The notes beneath the pieces were generated by a model that saw nothing but the letters and a program-made list of their open reading frames with translations, made no database searches and was not told the origin of the DNA. 64,000 nt of DNA from Oasisia sp. SBJ-2009 (lineage: Eukaryota; Annelida; Polychaeta; Sabellida; Siboglinidae), in NCBI GenBank assembly GCA_964017155.1, contig OZ024864.1:32448932-32512931 (forward strand). The letters are read 5' to 3'. Of this stretch, positions 61,180-64,000 are shown piece after piece. Position 1 is the first letter of the stretch. Each line of letters starts with the position of its first letter. Both the position numbers and the translations under genes were made by a program.

Positions 61180-61572
61180 ATTTACTTATTTACTCTTAAT
61201 TAGCTCAACCAGCATGTCATTTTAATTATTTATTAATTAATAGTTTACAAATTAACATATATTTGAGTTTTTGTTTTTTATAATTACAATTGACACAACT
61301 ATTATATTGCTGTAGTCATTTGTTAATAATTAAGTACTATGTATATTATTATATATTTATTTATTCTGCTACTTTATTTATTACTTATTACTCTTAATTA
61401 GCTCAACCAGCATGTCATTTTAATTATTTATTAATTAATAGTTTACAAATTAACATATATTTGAGTTTTTAATAATTACAATTGACACAACTATTACATT
61501 GCTGTAGTCATTTGTTAAACATTAAGTACTATGTATATTATTATATATTTATTTATTCTGCTACTTTATACA
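61180..61572. repeat. 198-bp tandem duplication
   Basis: The block from CTCTTAATTAGCTCAACCAG to TTATTTATTCTGCTACTTTA is repeated head to tail at 61193 and 61391 with a few differences. Confidence 0.93.
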
Positions 61573-62264
61573 CACATATATATGTATGCATATTTTCTTG
61601 ACTACATTGACATATGATATAGATTATAACAATGCCATCTCTGTTTAATTTTAGTTTCTCTTGTAGTTCTCTACAACACTGATTTAGACAAACGTTCTCA
61701 TATGTTTTACTTGTACTTTTATTTTATTTATTTCTTAGGATGTTTTAATGTTGTAAACACTACCGAACAGAGTTTGTAATTTGGATTTTAGTGTCTAAAT
61801 AAAGTGTATTATTATTATTATAAAACTCGTATACACCTGATACATATGAATAAATATCTTTTAAGAAGTAAAAAAAAAAAAATAGTATATACAATAACTA
61901 AGGTAATAAGTTAAATAAAGTAAATTAATAAGTTAAACTATAATAAATATGATTGTAAAAGTATGTAAGGCATGACATAAAACTCGTACTTTTTCAGTTT
62001 TCTGAGATTTGGCCCAACTACACCAAGTTGACTATACCAATATAATTGCACAAGCGTTTTATTAAGTCGTTATTTATATTGAAAATATGTTTTGGAAAAC
62101 CATAGGATCACGTGTAATGTAGCATCGTGCTGTATGAGGATGCAACCAAAGATGTGGATATATTTAGAGAAGTTGGTGTGAAATCGGTATGGACTGGACG
62201 AGTTGGATGAAAGAACGGGGTAGGCAGTTATGGGGTCTTCCTTTTACGCTGATGTTTCTCATAT

Positions 62265-62345
62265 CAGGATAATAATAATAATACAATTTATTTGTATTGT
62301 GCCCGAATCAATAGTGTTGCTCTCAAGCGCTTTATATAAATGTAC
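62265..62345. repeat. Copy of the dispersed CGCTTTATATAAATG repeat end
   Basis: An (ATA)n run, CAATTTATTTGTATTGTGCCC and TCAAGCGCTTTATATAAATG, as at 4241 and 45885. A (TA)n tract follows at 62457-62508. Confidence 0.45.
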
Positions 62346-62448
62346 AATTAGTAGCTAAAATTGGATGATAAATTAATATTAAAATAGATTTATGTATATA
62401 TGGATGATAAATTATTATCTAAATAAATAAATTATATATATGTATATG

Positions 62449-62456
<8 letters not shown>

Positions 62457-62508
<52 letters not shown>
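62457..62508. repeat. (TA)n microsatellite
   Basis: About 26 TA dinucleotides. Confidence 0.95.
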
Positions 62509-62510
<2 letters not shown>

Positions 62511-62802
62511 CATTATAAATATAAATATAAGTATATACATGAAACAGTAAAATAAAATATCACAGTCGTTACATACATTACATTATTCCCCAGTATGCTA
62601 AAATAAAACAAACAAAATTATGATTAAACAAAAAATAACATAGCTATTCTATCATATAAATTATCATATTATAATGCTAATAATGATACTAATTGCGGAA
62701 TAATTATATGATATAAATTGTATAACTTAACGGTAAATACATGTAATTAAAGTCCACCTGATCACGTCACGAGAGTGAATGTCCTCTCTGTTGGTGCCTG
62801 AC

Positions 62803-62969
62803 CTGAATGTCGGAGAGTTCACTGTGAAGTCTCGCGGAGACGTGACTTTCCGTTGTCTCGGATGGAATCAGATGTCTCAGTCCGTCGTACGTGATCTCAG
62901 TGATTGGTCTGACGTCCCACTCGGCGCTACACGCAAACAGCTCCTGCACCTGTCGACATACGCTCACTC
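62803..62969 (-). CDS. Candidate exon of a second minus-strand gene
   Basis: Between acceptor GGTCTGTGTCTAG and a weak donor CAG/GTCAGG (62802 side), one frame stays open: VSVCRQVQELFACSAEWDVR, then PITEITYDGLRHLIPSE and ARLHSELSDIQ. The composition looks protein-like and the GC content is higher than the flanks. Entry phase is 1 and exit phase 0. It does not directly match the phase 0 exon at 63870, so another exon would be needed between. Family not recognised. Confidence 0.4.
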
Positions 62970-63581
62970 CTAGACACAGACCGAGAGTGAGAGGGGGTGA
63001 CGAGTATATAACAACTCTTTATTTAAACACCATCCAATTCGTGGATAATGTCCCGTTCACGGGTGTGTAAACATAAATATAAAACCAAAATCGCACATAG
63101 GATGGCTAACTAGAATAATATATACATAAATTACAAGTTGTAAAGTAAACGTTAATACGACAAAATGTTTCTGTAGATTCAATAAAGTATTATAAAAACT
63201 ATTTTGAATTGATATTAAACTAATGCGAAAGGTAAAAAAATAGTATAGCTGTATATAGCGTGTGTGTACCTTTCATCGACAGGGTCCCTAATGATCGACC
63301 GTTTCATAAATGCAATACATTTGGTGTTGACTGTTACTGTACTAACGTAATTGTATATGTGCAAACAAACACGCAAACTGATGTCATGGGCGAATAAAAT
63401 CATTGTTGACACATCATTACTCAAGTTTATGTGCTGAACGGTCGATCATTAGGAACCCCCTGTTACCTATTGGGTGAGAAGGTAATCACTGCTGGTATTC
63501 TGTCACCAAATTGTATCAAGCTATTTTTTGTGTTTGTAGAAATCGTTAATGAATATGCTTTGAATAGAGAATAATTTAAAT

Positions 63582-63762
63582 TGCACGCACGCACGCGCGC
63601 GCGCGCGCACTCACACACGCGTACGTGCGTATATATATATATATATACATACATATATTTCCATCCCGTATGTCGACGTCTGTGGCACACATACATACAC
63701 TTCTGTTTATGTGTATGTTTGTGTGTTTGTGTGTGCGTGCGTGCGTGCGTGCGTCTGTGTGT
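63582..63762. repeat. GC/CA, TA and GTGC microsatellite patches
   Basis: CGCGCGCG (63594-63608), CACACGC, a TA tract (63630-63645) and GTGTGC/GCGT units (63720-63755). Confidence 0.9.
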
Positions 63763-63869
63763 ACCGACATCGACCATTTCTGCGTAAATCACGTTATTAA
63801 AATCACGACAATACTGACTTTAAGGTAAGCGTACACTATAAGACACCCTGAATGTATTAAAGTATGTAC

Positions 63870-63938
63870 CCTTCCTTGCTTCAATGCCTGAATAACTTCG
63901 TCGATGCTAAACATTCTCTCGTTCACTTCGAAGTGATC
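63870..63938 (-). CDS. Candidate 23-codon exon of a second minus-strand gene
   Basis: Acceptor TTTTCCGTTGTAG/GATCAC and donor AAGG/GTACAT bound 69 nt, phase 0 in and out, reading DHFEVNERMFSIDEVIQALK plus QGR. The residues look like a helical, EF-hand- or ARM-like segment, but I make no family call. The window ends 62 bp upstream. Confidence 0.45.
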
Positions 63939-64000
63939 CTACAACGGAAAAGACATTCCTAACACACACGCATTGAAATAATTGATAAGTCTGTCAGAAA

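Overview
The window reads as repeat-rich nuclear DNA of an animal. Introns have consensus GT-AG borders, coding is sparse and split, telomere-like hexamers occur, and microsatellites, minisatellites and transposon remains dominate. The mix (Ty3/Gypsy Gag-Pol with two zinc knuckles, two kinds of non-LTR reverse transcriptase, a tRNA-like SINE head, long-TIR DNA elements, modular extracellular protein) fits a marine invertebrate, perhaps a mollusc or another lophotrochozoan. That placement is inference. Nothing looks bacterial, and most long open frames are repeats that happen to lack stops.

Layout: 1-16.2 kb has no convincing gene. It holds a 15/16-bp minisatellite (3.0-3.9 kb), a compound microsatellite (6.6-7.0 kb), a very long CA/CG hexamer block running into 45 perfect CTG triplets (11.4-12.5 kb), a perfect 70-bp palindrome (13.0 kb) and a telomere-like hexamer array (14.1-14.3 kb). 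A 5'-truncated LINE lies at 16.4-17.3 kb between two (ATGT)n tracts. A long-TIR element at 18.4-21.7 kb carries a broken gene for an unassigned protein family. A degraded Ty3/Gypsy element lies on the minus strand at 26.0-30.2 kb, next to a 423-bp palindromic MITE with an 8-bp target duplication. A roughly 4-kb inverted-repeat element fills 31.2-35.2 kb.

The best gene is on the minus strand, assembled here from 57.5 kb down to 37.2 kb. Five coding exons with matching phases (1,1,1,2) give a 247-residue protein: signal peptide, cysteine-rich WSC/PAN-like module, short EGF-like module, one membrane span, acidic cytoplasmic tail. Its last long intron has been rebuilt. A 1.24-1.29-kb unit holding most of the membrane-span exon was copied twice in tandem. 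The copy furthest upstream was then hit by a 3.65-kb near-perfect foldback element (3-bp ATA duplication, inside the copied exon) and by a 7.88-kb TTAA-flanked inverted-repeat element (in intron sequence). A minisatellite just past the membrane-exon donor repeats the 5' splice site and a CRE-like palindrome. A 51-copy 24-bp array fills the predicted 3' UTR up to an AATAAA, and a 68-bp array lies upstream of the start codon.

From 52.8 to 62.7 kb there are a LINE remnant and several minisatellites and microsatellites. At 62.8-64.0 kb two exon-like segments on the minus strand suggest the edge of another gene.
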